From: Mediterraneibacter gnavus ATCC 29149
GTDB taxonomy: Bacteria; Bacillota; Clostridia; Lachnospirales; Lachnospiraceae
DNA: 64,000 nt
Reading direction: 5' to 3'
NCBI RefSeq assembly: GCF_008121495.1
Contig: NZ_CP043051.1
Coordinates: 992,001-1,056,000 of the forward strand
How positions within the stretch are numbered: position 1 is the stretch's first letter; each line of letters begins with the position of its first letter. Both the position numbers and the translations under genes were made by a program. The notes under the pieces were generated by a model. The model saw only the letters and a program-made list of their open reading frames with translations. It was not told the DNA's origin and ran no database searches. Below, piece after piece: positions 17,014 through 27,508 of this stretch.

Positions 17014-18015
17014 CTAATACAGACTTCCGCTGTTTACGATCGGCTGTGCATCCTTGTTTCCACAAAGTACGACCAGTAAGTTACTCACCATCGCTGCCTT
17101 TCTTTCTTCATCCAACTCTACAATATCATTCTCGTTCAATTTGTCAAGTGCCATCTCTACCATGCCGACAGCACCTTCCACGATCTTCTGTCTTGCATCA
17201 ATGATCGCTGCCGCCTGCTGTCTCTGCAGCATTGCAGATGCAATTTCCGGTGCATAAGCAAGATGTGTGATGCGGACTTCCAGAATCTTGATTCCCGCAT
17301 TCTCAACTTTCTCCTGCAATTCTTTGCACATGATCTCAGCAATCTCCTGGGAGCTTCCTCTTAAGGACTTTTCATCTCCTTTTTCACTGGTATCATATGG
17401 GTACATTCTTGCCGTGTTACGGATAATCGCATCGCACTGAATGGACAGATAATTCTTATAGTTCTCCACATTGATCACCGCTTTGGTCGGATTTGTCACT
17501 TTCCAGATCACTACTGCGCCGATCTCTACCGGGTTTCCAAGTTCATCGTTGACTTTCTGCTTTTCGTTGTTCAGCGTCAGTGTCTTCAATGACACTTTCT
17601 TTGCTTTTCCTGAGAGAGCTGCCGGATTGGCAAGGCCTGAGGATGTAACAACCGGTGCTGCCGGACGTACAGATGGGTTGATCGCTTCACAAAATGGGTT
17701 TACCCAGAAAAATCCGGCTGTCTTGATCGTTCCGTAATATTTTCCAAACAGGGCAAATACATAGGCTTCATTTGGATTCAATACTCTCAATCCGCAAAGT
17801 TCGAGTATAAATCCCACAATCAGTAACACTCCAAGAATAATAGAACCTGCCAACAGCGCCGTATTCGTCTCACCTGTCTGACCAAACACCATGCATCCCG
17901 CAATGATCACAGCCACACCAAGCAGCATCCCGATGATACCAAGTAAAAGCATGGCATATCCACTCTTTGCTTTCAATACTTTTTCATCTTGTACTACACT
18001 TTTCTCTCCATCCAT
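17014..18015 (-). CDS. SPFH/band-7 domain membrane protein
   Basis: A 333-residue stomatin/flotillin-like protein. Two hydrophobic helices at the N-terminus (about residues 18-45 and 52-75) anchor it, followed by [22 protein letters not shown], the start of the SPFH domain. The stretch [40 protein letters not shown] is typical of band-7 proteins. Such proteins form oligomeric membrane scaffolds. It is co-oriented with the small ribbon-helix-helix gene, and its start is preceded by AGGAGG. Confidence 0.88.
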   Translation of the reverse strand: MDGEKSVVQDEKVLKAKSGYAMLLLGIIGMLLGVAVIIAGCMVFGQTGETNTALLAGSIILGVLLIVGFILELCGLRVLNPNEAYVFALFGKYYGTIKTAGFFWVNPFCEAINPSVRPAAPVVTSSGLANPAALSGKAKKVSLKTLTLNNEKQKVNDELGNPVEIGAVVIWKVTNPTKAVINVENYKNYLSIQCDAIIRNTARMYPYDTSEKGDEKSLRGSSQEIAEIMCKELQEKVENAGIKILEVRITHLAYAPEIASAMLQRQQAAAIIDARQKIVEGAVGMVEMALDKLNENDIVELDEERKAAMVSNLLVVLCGNKDAQPIVNSGSLY

Positions 18016-18043
18016 ATTCTTGTCCTCCTCATATGAATTTATT

Positions 18044-18062
18044 TGATATCATTTTGATATCA
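18044..18062. promoter_or_regulatory. Tandem TGATATCA palindromes upstream of SPFH gene
   Basis: The 8-bp palindrome TGATATCA occurs at 18044-18051 and again at 18055-18062, 11 bases apart and so on the same face of the helix, just upstream of the SPFH gene. This is the expected form of a dimer-of-dimers operator. The regulator is unknown. Confidence 0.4.
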
Positions 18063-18122
18063 TCATAGTAGCACTCGTATCAGGAGTTGTCAATGAGGTG
18101 AAACGATTTTTTCTGTCAGTAT

Positions 18123-20513
18123 TTACACAATCTGTGCCGTAAGAATTTCAACCAGAACACCTCTTAAATCTCTGCTGATATCCATTGCAAACAGTTCTGA
18201 CAAAATCCCCGCAGCCGGACGTTCTGACCGTATTAGTTCGTATAACCTGTCTTTCTGCACAAATTCTATCTCTGCCTGATTCAGAAAATCAAAACATCTC
18301 TCCACAACATCATTTCTGGCTCCGGAAGCCGTATGTTCCAAACTCACTTCGATCATCGCATCTGTTTCTGTCTCTGGTATCTCTACTACAATTGCTTTTT
18401 TCCATCTGTCATAAGATATCTGAGCATCTGTTCCTACACCATTTTTTCTGACCACGACCGTTTCACCGGAATTTTCAAAACCAGTCATTTCAACTGTATA
18501 ACTCCGTTTCTGAGGAATCAGGTCCCGATTTCCTGCAGACGGATATATTGTAAAGATTGGTTTTTCATCTTCACAATACACCATCTTCGTTGTACAACAG
18601 ATTCTCTCCTCATATGCACAGGACACATTGTCGTCTTCATACAGCTCAAACTCACCATTTTGCCCTGCATAGACCATGAGATGTAAGGAATTTGGATTTT
18701 TCTGTGCCTGCACTGCACTGATTTCGTCTGTAAACGCAAGAATACTTCCTGCGGAAGCAAAAACGGGAATACTCTCAATCCCTCTGTACAGATCCAGAAT
18801 TCTGTCCCCATCGTATATCATTCCTGTATAAATATCATACCAACGTCCTTTTGGCAGCCATACCTGTACTTTCGCCATATTTATTTTTTCTATCCGCGGT
18901 GCTGTTATCGGAGCAACCATCAGAGAAGTTCCGAAGAGATACTGGTTCTTCTTTTCATAAGCCTCATTACATTCCTGCCAGTTGTAGTACATGGGTGATA
19001 TCAAAGGTTTATTTTCGCAATAGCTCCTGTAATTCATTGTATAAAGATACGGGATCATCCTGTGCCGTTCCCGCAGCATATGATCCATCACCATTTCTGC
19101 TTCTTTCTTATAACGCCATGGTTCTTTTCCATTAAATTCACTGCTGGAACTATGAAGCCTCATGATCGGCGAATAGATGCCAAGCTGTACCCATCTTACC
19201 GTCATTTCATCATCCTTATATCCCAGCATATGACCACCGATATCATGGCTCCACCAACCATATCCTATATTCGAAGCCGTAAGTGTAAAATAGGGCTGAA
19301 AATCTAGAGATTCCCAGGTTACGATTGTATCTCCTGAAAATCCGATTGGATATCTGTGACTTCCAGGCCCTGCATATCTTGAAAATGTCAGAGGTCTTTT
19401 CCCCTCTCTTGCAGAGTCCAGGAAATGAAAATGATTAAAAATCCAGAGTGGATCCAGTCCTTCATCCCTGCAAACTTCCCCCTGTTGCCAGTCGATCCAC
19501 CAGAAGTCAACCCCCTCTTCCTCTCTCGGATGATGCAGATACTGAAAATATGCTTCCAAAAATCGGGGATCTGCCGGATCACATAAAATCGGATCCTCAT
19601 TCGCATAATCTACTCCCAGAGCTTTTGCCATCTCTACATACATCTCCTCATGGGCGCGCACTCCACCTGCAGGATGTACATTCAGAGTCACTTTCATCCC
19701 TCTTGTATGTAGATTGTCCAGAAATCGTGTTGGATTTGGGAATAATTCCCGGTTCCACGTATATCCGGTCCATCCGCTTCCATATTTGGGATCGATATCC
19801 ACCAGATGCCAGTCCATATCAATCACTGCAACTGTAAATGGAAGATTCTCCTGCTCAAATCGATCCATAAGCGAAAGATAACTCTCTTCATTATATCGGT
19901 AAAATCTGCTCCACCAGTTGCCAAGTGCAAATCTCGGCAACATAGGTGTTTTTCCGCAAAGACGGATCAGGTCAGCAACAGCCTCCTTATAATCGTGACC
20001 ATATCCCCAGAAATAAAGATCCTTTCCCCCTTTTTTTCTCGACTTGATCCATCCATCTTCCAGTAATACATGGGAGTTGCTGTCATCCAGAAGAGAAAAT
20101 CCATTTCTCGACACAACACCATGATCCAATCTGATCTCTCCATCAACTCCATCCAGAGTCCGCGCTGTACCACCAAGATCACAGATTTGTTCTCCATAGT
20201 GCCAGGTACTGTTCACACTTCCTTTCACATGTATACTAAGACCGCCAGATGAAAACTCTTTTTCATCATATACAAGATGTAGGCGGGAGGTATTGATCTC
20301 TATCCCGTTTTCTGTATGAATGACGCGGTAATCCACCTCGGGGAAATCCCGGCATAAGACCATTTGCGTGGCTCTGTCCTCAAACTCTCCATCTGCATTG
20401 TACTCAAGTCTCACCAGCCCTTCCGTAAGTACTGTGATTCTGTATTGATTTCCTATGATCATATTTTCCTGTCTCGCACAGGGTGATGTCTTGATTCTGT
20501 ATATCTTCTGCAT
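18123..20513 (-). CDS. Glycoside hydrolase family 31
   Basis: A 796-residue cytosolic enzyme with the GH31 layout: N-terminal beta-sandwich (about 1-190), TIM barrel (about 195-530) and C-terminal beta domains. The catalytic nucleophile is probably the Asp in GVDFWWIDWQQGE (about residue 341) and the acid the Asp in GFSGDTIVTW (about 390). HDIGGHM is also characteristic. GH31 enzymes cleave alpha-linked sugars (glucose, xylose, galactose or GalNAc); the subfamily cannot be decided by eye. A scar of a sugar ABC transporter and response regulator lies just 5', so it probably once belonged to a complete utilisation cluster. Confidence 0.85.
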   Translation of the reverse strand: MQKIYRIKTSPCARQENMIIGNQYRITVLTEGLVRLEYNADGEFEDRATQMVLCRDFPEVDYRVIHTENGIEINTSRLHLVYDEKEFSSGGLSIHVKGSVNSTWHYGEQICDLGGTARTLDGVDGEIRLDHGVVSRNGFSLLDDSNSHVLLEDGWIKSRKKGGKDLYFWGYGHDYKEAVADLIRLCGKTPMLPRFALGNWWSRFYRYNEESYLSLMDRFEQENLPFTVAVIDMDWHLVDIDPKYGSGWTGYTWNRELFPNPTRFLDNLHTRGMKVTLNVHPAGGVRAHEEMYVEMAKALGVDYANEDPILCDPADPRFLEAYFQYLHHPREEEGVDFWWIDWQQGEVCRDEGLDPLWIFNHFHFLDSAREGKRPLTFSRYAGPGSHRYPIGFSGDTIVTWESLDFQPYFTLTASNIGYGWWSHDIGGHMLGYKDDEMTVRWVQLGIYSPIMRLHSSSSEFNGKEPWRYKKEAEMVMDHMLRERHRMIPYLYTMNYRSYCENKPLISPMYYNWQECNEAYEKKNQYLFGTSLMVAPITAPRIEKINMAKVQVWLPKGRWYDIYTGMIYDGDRILDLYRGIESIPVFASAGSILAFTDEISAVQAQKNPNSLHLMVYAGQNGEFELYEDDNVSCAYEERICCTTKMVYCEDEKPIFTIYPSAGNRDLIPQKRSYTVEMTGFENSGETVVVRKNGVGTDAQISYDRWKKAIVVEIPETETDAMIEVSLEHTASGARNDVVERCFDFLNQAEIEFVQKDRLYELIRSERPAAGILSELFAMDISRDLRGVLVEILTAQIV

Positions 20514-20534
20514 AACAACTTCCCTTCTTTTTGT

Positions 20535-20605
20535 TTATTCTTTTACACTTCCCACGACAATACCAGTGATCAAATATTTCTGCAGAGAATAATTATTCAC
20601 CTTGG
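20535..20605 (-). pseudogene. 3' remnant of a sugar ABC permease gene (MalG type)
   Basis: On the minus strand this reads NNYSLQKYLITGIVVGSVKE followed by TAA, the characteristic C-terminus of CUT1 MalG/LplC permeases. Nothing upstream continues as a permease. It is directly joined to the truncated start of a response regulator, so a large internal deletion appears to have removed the rest of a transporter/two-component cluster next to the GH31 gene. Confidence 0.7.
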
Positions 20606-20695
20606 TCATATAGAGTCAATCCCTGCCTTCTTCAGAAAAGATTGGATTCTAAACGTTCCTGATCTTCATCGTCTACAATCAGCATGCAGTACATA
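20606..20695 (-). pseudogene. 5' remnant of a response-regulator gene
   Basis: A 29-codon frame from ATG 20693-20695 begins MYCMLIVDDEDQERLES, the usual start of a YesN-type response regulator, and then hits TGA at 20606-20608. The frame stops exactly where the permease remnant begins in another frame. It is too short to be functional. Confidence 0.6.
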
Positions 20696-20726
20696 ATACG
20701 ACCTCTGCCGTCTGCTATTTCTATCA

Positions 20727-20764
20727 CAAAACCTGCCGTCTGCTCTAAGCATACGACAGGTTTT
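20727..20764 (-). terminator. Terminator of the GH95 gene
   Basis: On the minus strand AAAACCTGTC pairs with GGCAGGTTTT (one G-T pair), ending in TTTTG. It lies 14-50 bases after the GH95 stop codon. Confidence 0.7.
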
Positions 20765-20777
20765 CATCTGCTTCAAC

Positions 20778-23700
20778 CTATTTTTTCTTTCTTCTGATAA
20801 TCACTACTGCGCCGACAGCTGCTACTGCTGCCACCAGAAGTACTGCCCACATGATCACATTGGCATGGTCTCCTGTCTGCACACTCTGAGAGTGTGAACC
20901 GGATGTACTTCCATTGTTATGACTTCCGCCGTTATTGTTTCCACTGTTGTTGTCATTTCCGCCGTTGTTATCATTTCCGTTGTTGTTATCATTTCCGTTG
21001 TTATCGTCGTCCGGATCTGCTTTTTCTCCTCTGACCAGAACCTTCACATCAGCTTTGGCTGTTGCTCCATTTGTATCCGTTACCTGAATGGTCACGATCA
21101 CATCCGTATCGTTTTCCGGTGTTGTTACCTTTCCATCCAGTCCGATGATTCCTTCCGGATTCACTGCCACGATCTCGATCTTGCTTCCTTCCGGAACTTC
21201 CGGCAGAACCAGAGTTTCTGTTCCTGCTTTCACTTCTGATGGAATCTTATTGTTTGCCAGAATGTCATCTAAGATTTCCTGTGCACTCGGAATATGCGGC
21301 ACTTCCACGGCTTTGAATTCTCCGGTCAGCTCGATGTTCTTTGTCACTTTAAACTGATATTCTGCATCCTTCGATACATATTCGGTCTGTCCTTTTTCTT
21401 TCCAGCCCACAAATTCAAATCTTTCTTTGGCTTCTGCCTTCACAGATGCTGTCGCACCCTCTTTGTATGTGCCATCCTCTTTATCCATGGAAACCGTTCC
21501 CATGTTCTCATCATTGGACTGTACCACAACACGGTAATATGTTTCCGGAACCGAAGCCAGTCTAAACTCGGCACGCAGTACACGGTCTGACTCTGCATGA
21601 AATTTGTATTCTGCCTGAGCGCCTTCTACTGGTGTCAGAACTTCTTCTCCATCTGCTTCTGTCACTTCCAACCACTGGGCAAACTCATATCCATCCTTTG
21701 GCTCTGCTTTCACCGTAATCTCTGTTCCCTCTTTGTAGATGTTTCCTTCATTTGCAGGATCCATTGTGACAGTTCCCATCTGCACATCTGCAGTCTCTGC
21801 ATAAATCAGATAAGAATGTTCTACTTCTTTGAAATTTGCAGTCAGCTCCATATTTTCCCGGATCTGGAATACATACGGATTATCTTTACTTACCACTTCC
21901 TGTGTTCCTTTTTTCGTGAAGCCTACGAACTCGTAGTCTTCTGTTGCCGGAACTGCACTGACTTTGATTTCTGTCCCTGCCTCATAAGAATCCTGCTGTG
22001 GTTCTACGATAACAGATCCCATACTCTCATCATTGGCTGCGGCTGTAAATGTAAATTTCTCCACTGGAATCTTTTCAAAGTTTGCAGTCAGATCCACATC
22101 TTTTGTCACTTCAAATACATATGGGTTGGAGTCACTGAGCACATTTCCTTCTGCATCGGTCCAGTTCACAAAGCGGAATCCTTCATTTGCCACTGCAATG
22201 ACTTCTGCTTTTTCCCCTTTTTTGTAGCTTCCGTCTGCTGAATCAATGGTTACAGTTCCCATGCTGTTGTCATTGGTTTTGATCGTTACATGGAATTTTT
22301 CCTCTTCATATACGAATTCAAACTGATTTAACTTTTCCAGAATTTCAGCTACTTCTTCTGGTGTTGCATTCTCGTTATCTAATATAACCTTTGACTGCTC
22401 TCTAAGTTCTGCAAATTCTTTCCAAGATGCATCTGTCACCTGTCCTTGTGTCACATCTTTAATTTCATCATATTTTTTCTGAAGTTCTGTCTTATCTGCA
22501 CGCAACCCCTGAATACGCTGTTTCAAAACAGCTATCATATCATCTACTGCTTCCTGTGTACAAGTACCACTCAACAATTTTTCTGCTTCCTGAATACTTT
22601 CCTGCAATGCCTCAAAACTCTCTTTTGTGTATCCTTCCTCTGAAATTTCTTTTGCCGTCTGAAGTACCTCTTTTAATACAGATGTATCTATCATGACATT
22701 TTGAAGATTTTCTCTCGCTGTCTTTACTTCTACCGCCTTATCGTTCATCTCAGAAGTACACGTCTCTTCATCTGCCTTTTTCAAAAGCACTGTTGCACTT
22801 TCAAGGACTGCCTGGAGCTTCTCCCAGCTTTCCTTTGTATAATCTTCAGAATTTAATTTTTCACAAATCTGAATTTCTCTTTGCAATTTACTCCTGTCTA
22901 CTGATTCTTTCTTTTCCTTACGGACTGTAAGCGCTCCAACTTCAACCCATCCTCTTTTTTCCTGCGCCTGTGAACTTTTTCCAACACGCTCAAACTGAAT
23001 TGTGTAAGTTCCCTCTTCAAATTCTTCATTCATCAGTTCTGCTCCATCTTCTCGTTCTGACGCATAGGTGTCAATTTCCTTTTGATAAATCTGTCTGTCA
23101 GATGAATCCAAAATTGTTACCCTTATGACTCCATGATCATTTCCTTTTACAGTCGCAACACGGATGGAATGTCCCGTAAACTTACCGATCAATGCTCCTG
23201 CATTCTCATCTTCCGTTGCTTTAAAGCTTCCTGCCTGGATCCATTTTTCACTTCCCTGTAAATCTGTGGAAGGAATCTGTATCTCTTCAAATCCTCCCTG
23301 TTCCAAATTATTCAATACATCTTTCAGCTTCTGTACCATTCTATCGACTGCAGGTTGTTTTACATTTTTATCTTCCATCATTTCTTTTGCTTCTCTCAGA
23401 ACCTTTTTCAGCTGATAGAGAGAGTCATTTGTGTATTCACCACCCAGTGCTTCTTCACCCTTAACGATGAGTGCTTCCAATGCAGTTTTATCCGTTTCTC
23501 CAAATCCAAGTCGATTATATCTGTTCAAAAGAAATTCAGTTCTGGAATCTATGACATCCTGTGTGGCAGTCTTTACTTCTTTTCCATCTAAAATACTTTC
23601 TTCAAACGCCCCTTTCAGTTCCTGTGGAGCATTTTCATACTCCTGTGATGTCCTGTCTGCTGCTTCAGCCAGTTCAAGTATACGTTCTAACTCTGATGCA

Positions 23701-26700
23701 TCACCTACATTATCTGTTTTTCCATTTACTAACAATGGTGTCACTTCATACAATGAAGGCTCGCCTACAAATCCCTCTTTCAATATAATTTTTAAAGAAT
23801 CCGTTGTCACTTCCGGGAATTTTGCCAGACAATATGCATGATACCCTGCACTGGAACCATCCATATCACCTACTTTATCCTCTATATCCCCCATTTTGGC
23901 ACCCTCATACACTGTTTGATATTCTCCATCTGTCAGTGCCTGAATTTCAAATGATCCGATTCCATTATTTTTTGATACAAATAAATCAAACTCCAACTGA
24001 TTAAGCAACTCTTTTTCTTCCAATGTCAATGTAATCTCCATTGGCTCAGAAGAATCTACATCCTTAGATGCCCATCTTGTTGTCGAATTTCGGTCAACCA
24101 TTTTTTCTTTTGTATAGATTTCTCCCCAAACACTTTCATGGGATACCGTCACATCTTGAATTGGAATTGCCTGTGTCACATATGTCTTCGTATATATAGG
24201 ACTTACTCTTTGTCCTCTATAAAACAGTGCCGCTCTGACAACAGAATCCTCTTCCTTGCTTAACTGCAGTGGCTGCTCATAAAGTGAAGAACTCTTCCTT
24301 GGAATACTTCCATCTATTGTATAACGAATGTCATAATCCGATGCCTGTTCACTTTTACTCAAAGTCAGTATAAGATTTTCTGAATCAATAATTCCAGAAT
24401 CTTTACTAAATATAACCTCTCTGTTTTCCATCTGTTTTTTCAGTTGATTTACAATTACTGAAAGCTGATTCTCTTCATTTTTATAATACTCAAGATCTCC
24501 TGTATTTTCCAACAAAGTCCTTCGCAGCATTCTTAATTGAGTATAGATTTGATCAATCTGTACATATGTCAGTCCTTCTTTATCAGTAAGATAATAAACC
24601 TTTTCTGCTTCTTCCAGATAAGCGCGATACAACCGATCCATCTGTTTTGCTTTTGTCAGAACGCTTCCCAGTTCTTTTGAAGACTGTTCGATTGCTGCCC
24701 CCAATTCTTCTTTTACTTTAACAAGATCTGGATGAATCTGTTTCAAAAATGCTGTTGCCTGTTCTTTTAATTCATCCATATTTGTTTCTAACATATCGAT
24801 GGTATATGTTCTACCTGAAACTGCCTTAAAAGAAATACGTCCTTTTTCTTCATCTTTCTTTACAGAAATCTCTTTTCCATCTTCATATACTTTTGCAGAT
24901 GTAATATTTTTATAAGAACCTGTAAATGTATTGCTTTCGTTTTCACCATCATAACGTACTGTAAATGTCTCGGCTACTCCGTTTGCCCATTTTTCTCCAA
25001 TGGTAAAATTACCACGTGCTTTCAATCCCTGGATATTTCCTTCTTCCCATGCATTTGGAATTGCCGGAAGAAACTGCGTATACCCAGACTGGGACTGTAC
25101 CAACATCTCTGCAACACCAGATGTCAACCCAAAGTTTCCATCAATCTGCCATACAGGATTCCCATTCTTCATAGTTTCTCCACCACCGGAGCCATGAGAA
25201 TCAAACAAATTATACTGCAACCCTGAAGAATTTCCGCCGATCAGATTGTTTAAAAGCTTGTATGCTTTTTCTCCATTTTCTGTTCTGGCCCAAAGATTGA
25301 TTTTGTTTGCTTTTGACCAGCCAGTTGAATACTCCCCACGCTCTGTCAGCGATTGAATTGCTGCATCCATATACTCTTTATTTTCTTTATTGATCAATGT
25401 CCCCGGGAACAATCCAACAAGATGAGAAGAATGCCTTTGTTCTCCCGGATGCCCAATATCCCATCCACTGTTTGGCACTTCAATTTCCGGCAGATTTCCC
25501 GCTTTTGCATATGAACGATTATGACCATTCTTTTGCCCAACACGAGTCTCCTCATACCATTCTTTGATACCGTTTGTCTCGTTAATCTCAATCGGATCCA
25601 ACTTCTGCATATTTTCTTCCCAAGATTTTAATAATGCTTCATCTTCCCCAACAATTTTACCTGCCTGAATACATTCTTTATATAATTCCCAGACAAGTGA
25701 CTGATCATAAGTCGTACCAATCGCCGTTGGTCCTTGTTCCTCAGAAAAACTTGGCGCTACCACTAATCTATCCTGTCCATTATATGGCGAACTTTCATCA
25801 TTGATTTTCTGATACTCGGATGTCCAAAGATAAGAATCCCAAAATTGTGCAGCTTCCTTCATAATCGGGTAGATAGTATTTTTTAAGTAATCTTCATTTT
25901 GAGTGAATTCATAATGCCACCAAAGGTTTTGAATTGCCCACGCTGCTCCTGTTGGATTCCATCCATATTCCTGTGCATTTGTCGGTGCTGTCATCCCAAA
26001 TGGATTATTTTCTGTATGCACTGTAAAACCAGTATGATTTTCCACTGCCCCTTCAATTCCATGAACTCTCTCTGCTGTCAAACGCCCCGGCTCTCTTAGC
26101 TTATCCATATAATCAACAAAGGTAACTCCACATTCTGCCAGATTTGTTGTGTAAACCGGCCAGTAGTTCATCTGCACATTGACATTAAAGTGATAATCCC
26201 CGGTCCAGGCAGAATCCCCTACTGTCCATAAACCAACTAAATTACTTGGAAGTGTTCCTCTGGACCCCGCAATCGTCAGATAGCGTCCATATTGGAATGC
26301 AAGCACTTCCAGATAATGAGAGTAAGTTCCATTTCGATATTCATCTACAAGCTGATTTGTCGGAATGTTAGTGCGCTGTTCACCTAAATCTAAGCTCACT
26401 CGATCAAACAATTTCTGATGATCTGCAATATGCTTTTCTTTCAATTTCTGGTATGATTTTTTGGCATTGCTATTGACACGGTCATCTACCATTTTTTTCA
26501 GATTTTTCTCTTTATCACGGTAAGTTGGATAATCATTTTTATAATCCGTCTCTGCCGCCATTACAATCATGACCTGGTTTGCATCCTCAATCTGATAGAC
26601 CTGATTTTTCTCATCTACCTCTAGATCTCCCCCTTCGAGGACAAGTTTCATTGTTGTGTAAAATTTTAAATCATTATCTTTAACTTTTCCTTCAATTGTA

Positions 26701-27491
26701 CAGGTTTGATTTTCCGGATCAAATGTAGTTTTCCCTTCTAATCCATTGTTATTAAGCTCCATTTTTACACTCAAATCAAGCTTTCCACTTTCTGATGCTG
26801 AAAGCTTTGTAACCATGATCTGATCTGGATTACTTACAAAGTGTTCCCTTTTATAATTCACATCTTCATAAGAAAACTCTGTTGATGCAACCCCAGTTTG
26901 AAGATCCAGCTCTCTCCGATAATTTTTTACATTCTGGTCTTGAAGTCCCATTTTAGAAAAATCAAGCCAAATATCTCCAAAATCCTGATAACTTCCTTTG
27001 TTCAGATTATTTTCTCCCGGAAATTTGATCTGTGCTCCCATACCATATCCACCGAGACTTTGATCATCATTAAATACTTTTGTTGATTTATCATCTAAAA
27101 GTTTTCTGTAATTTTCAATTTCTTCATCCGTATATGCTGTTGCCTTATTCCCAAACTGATACCCCGGACGACTCGGAGAAGGACCTCCTGTCCAGAGCGT
27201 CTTTTCATTAAAATGTATTCGCTCTTTCGAAATTCCCCCAAAAATCAGATTACCCAGATTTCCATTTCCCAAAGGTAATGACTGTTGCATCCACTCTCCA
27301 CCATTAGTTTCCTGTGTATTGATATTTGCCGGTGACGTATACCATAATTTTAGTGATTGACTAATCGACTCCGTCGATACCGAATTCTCCTGTTTCTCTT
27401 CTTTCGCAAAAACTTCACATACCGGTCCTATTGGTAACACCAGTATAGTGCAAATACCTGCAAGGAATTGTCTGATTCTTTTTTTAATCAT
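20778..27491 (-). CDS. Giant wall-anchored GH95 alpha-L-fucosidase
   Basis: A 2237-residue surface enzyme that releases terminal fucose (GH95, typically alpha-1,2-linked). Signal peptide at 1-29; GH95 domain about 45-890 with NVNVQMNYWP (paired Asn), APSFSEEQGP (acid Glu) and WQIDGNFG (base-side Asp). Then a chitobiase C-terminal-like domain (about 1025-1107), an F5/8-type carbohydrate-binding domain (about 1110-1250), FIVAR-like helical repeats, a beta-sandwich (about 1405-1525), four InlB-B-type beta repeats (about 1733-2063), a shared domain and an Asn/Gly-rich linker. The end is SVQTGD, a hydrophobic helix and RRKKK: a sortase signal with QTGD in place of LPXTG. An AGGAG site precedes the ATG. 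Confidence 0.93.
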   Translation of the reverse strand: MIKKRIRQFLAGICTILVLPIGPVCEVFAKEEKQENSVSTESISQSLKLWYTSPANINTQETNGGEWMQQSLPLGNGNLGNLIFGGISKERIHFNEKTLWTGGPSPSRPGYQFGNKATAYTDEEIENYRKLLDDKSTKVFNDDQSLGGYGMGAQIKFPGENNLNKGSYQDFGDIWLDFSKMGLQDQNVKNYRRELDLQTGVASTEFSYEDVNYKREHFVSNPDQIMVTKLSASESGKLDLSVKMELNNNGLEGKTTFDPENQTCTIEGKVKDNDLKFYTTMKLVLEGGDLEVDEKNQVYQIEDANQVMIVMAAETDYKNDYPTYRDKEKNLKKMVDDRVNSNAKKSYQKLKEKHIADHQKLFDRVSLDLGEQRTNIPTNQLVDEYRNGTYSHYLEVLAFQYGRYLTIAGSRGTLPSNLVGLWTVGDSAWTGDYHFNVNVQMNYWPVYTTNLAECGVTFVDYMDKLREPGRLTAERVHGIEGAVENHTGFTVHTENNPFGMTAPTNAQEYGWNPTGAAWAIQNLWWHYEFTQNEDYLKNTIYPIMKEAAQFWDSYLWTSEYQKINDESSPYNGQDRLVVAPSFSEEQGPTAIGTTYDQSLVWELYKECIQAGKIVGEDEALLKSWEENMQKLDPIEINETNGIKEWYEETRVGQKNGHNRSYAKAGNLPEIEVPNSGWDIGHPGEQRHSSHLVGLFPGTLINKENKEYMDAAIQSLTERGEYSTGWSKANKINLWARTENGEKAYKLLNNLIGGNSSGLQYNLFDSHGSGGGETMKNGNPVWQIDGNFGLTSGVAEMLVQSQSGYTQFLPAIPNAWEEGNIQGLKARGNFTIGEKWANGVAETFTVRYDGENESNTFTGSYKNITSAKVYEDGKEISVKKDEEKGRISFKAVSGRTYTIDMLETNMDELKEQATAFLKQIHPDLVKVKEELGAAIEQSSKELGSVLTKAKQMDRLYRAYLEEAEKVYYLTDKEGLTYVQIDQIYTQLRMLRRTLLENTGDLEYYKNEENQLSVIVNQLKKQMENREVIFSKDSGIIDSENLILTLSKSEQASDYDIRYTIDGSIPRKSSSLYEQPLQLSKEEDSVVRAALFYRGQRVSPIYTKTYVTQAIPIQDVTVSHESVWGEIYTKEKMVDRNSTTRWASKDVDSSEPMEITLTLEEKELLNQLEFDLFVSKNNGIGSFEIQALTDGEYQTVYEGAKMGDIEDKVGDMDGSSAGYHAYCLAKFPEVTTDSLKIILKEGFVGEPSLYEVTPLLVNGKTDNVGDASELERILELAEAADRTSQEYENAPQELKGAFEESILDGKEVKTATQDVIDSRTEFLLNRYNRLGFGETDKTALEALIVKGEEALGGEYTNDSLYQLKKVLREAKEMMEDKNVKQPAVDRMVQKLKDVLNNLEQGGFEEIQIPSTDLQGSEKWIQAGSFKATEDENAGALIGKFTGHSIRVATVKGNDHGVIRVTILDSSDRQIYQKEIDTYASEREDGAELMNEEFEEGTYTIQFERVGKSSQAQEKRGWVEVGALTVRKEKKESVDRSKLQREIQICEKLNSEDYTKESWEKLQAVLESATVLLKKADEETCTSEMNDKAVEVKTARENLQNVMIDTSVLKEVLQTAKEISEEGYTKESFEALQESIQEAEKLLSGTCTQEAVDDMIAVLKQRIQGLRADKTELQKKYDEIKDVTQGQVTDASWKEFAELREQSKVILDNENATPEEVAEILEKLNQFEFVYEEEKFHVTIKTNDNSMGTVTIDSADGSYKKGEKAEVIAVANEGFRFVNWTDAEGNVLSDSNPYVFEVTKDVDLTANFEKIPVEKFTFTAAANDESMGSVIVEPQQDSYEAGTEIKVSAVPATEDYEFVGFTKKGTQEVVSKDNPYVFQIRENMELTANFKEVEHSYLIYAETADVQMGTVTMDPANEGNIYKEGTEITVKAEPKDGYEFAQWLEVTEADGEEVLTPVEGAQAEYKFHAESDRVLRAEFRLASVPETYYRVVVQSNDENMGTVSMDKEDGTYKEGATASVKAEAKERFEFVGWKEKGQTEYVSKDAEYQFKVTKNIELTGEFKAVEVPHIPSAQEILDDILANNKIPSEVKAGTETLVLPEVPEGSKIEIVAVNPEGIIGLDGKVTTPENDTDVIVTIQVTDTNGATAKADVKVLVRGEKADPDDDNNGNDNNNGNDNNGGNDNNSGNNNGGSHNNGSTSGSHSQSVQTGDHANVIMWAVLLVAAVAAVGAVVIIRRKKK
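20779..21297 (-). repeat. Shared 3' module, copy 1 (in GH95 gene)
   Basis: Nearly identical base for base to 27601-28165 in the LRR gene. It encodes the domain starting AQEILDDILANNKIPSEVKAG, the Asn/Gly linker and the QTGD anchor. The linker is shorter in this copy. The similarity stops abruptly near 21297. Confidence 0.9.
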
Positions 27492-27508
27492 AATGCTCCT
27501 TTTCTCAA

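Noticed and set aside
16780-18015. Toxin-antitoxin pair suggested by a small ribbon-helix-helix protein
   Set aside because: Its neighbour is an SPFH membrane protein, not a toxin; no RelE, PIN or HicA-like gene is adjacent.
20930-21000. Short GTTGTTATCATT-like repeats resembling a CRISPR or tandem-repeat array (also 27750-27870)
   Set aside because: They are codons of Asn/Gly-rich linkers in frame within the surface proteins, without unique spacers.
21597-22241. 214-codon plus-strand frame inside the GH95 gene
   Set aside because: Antisense shadow of the InlB-type repeats.
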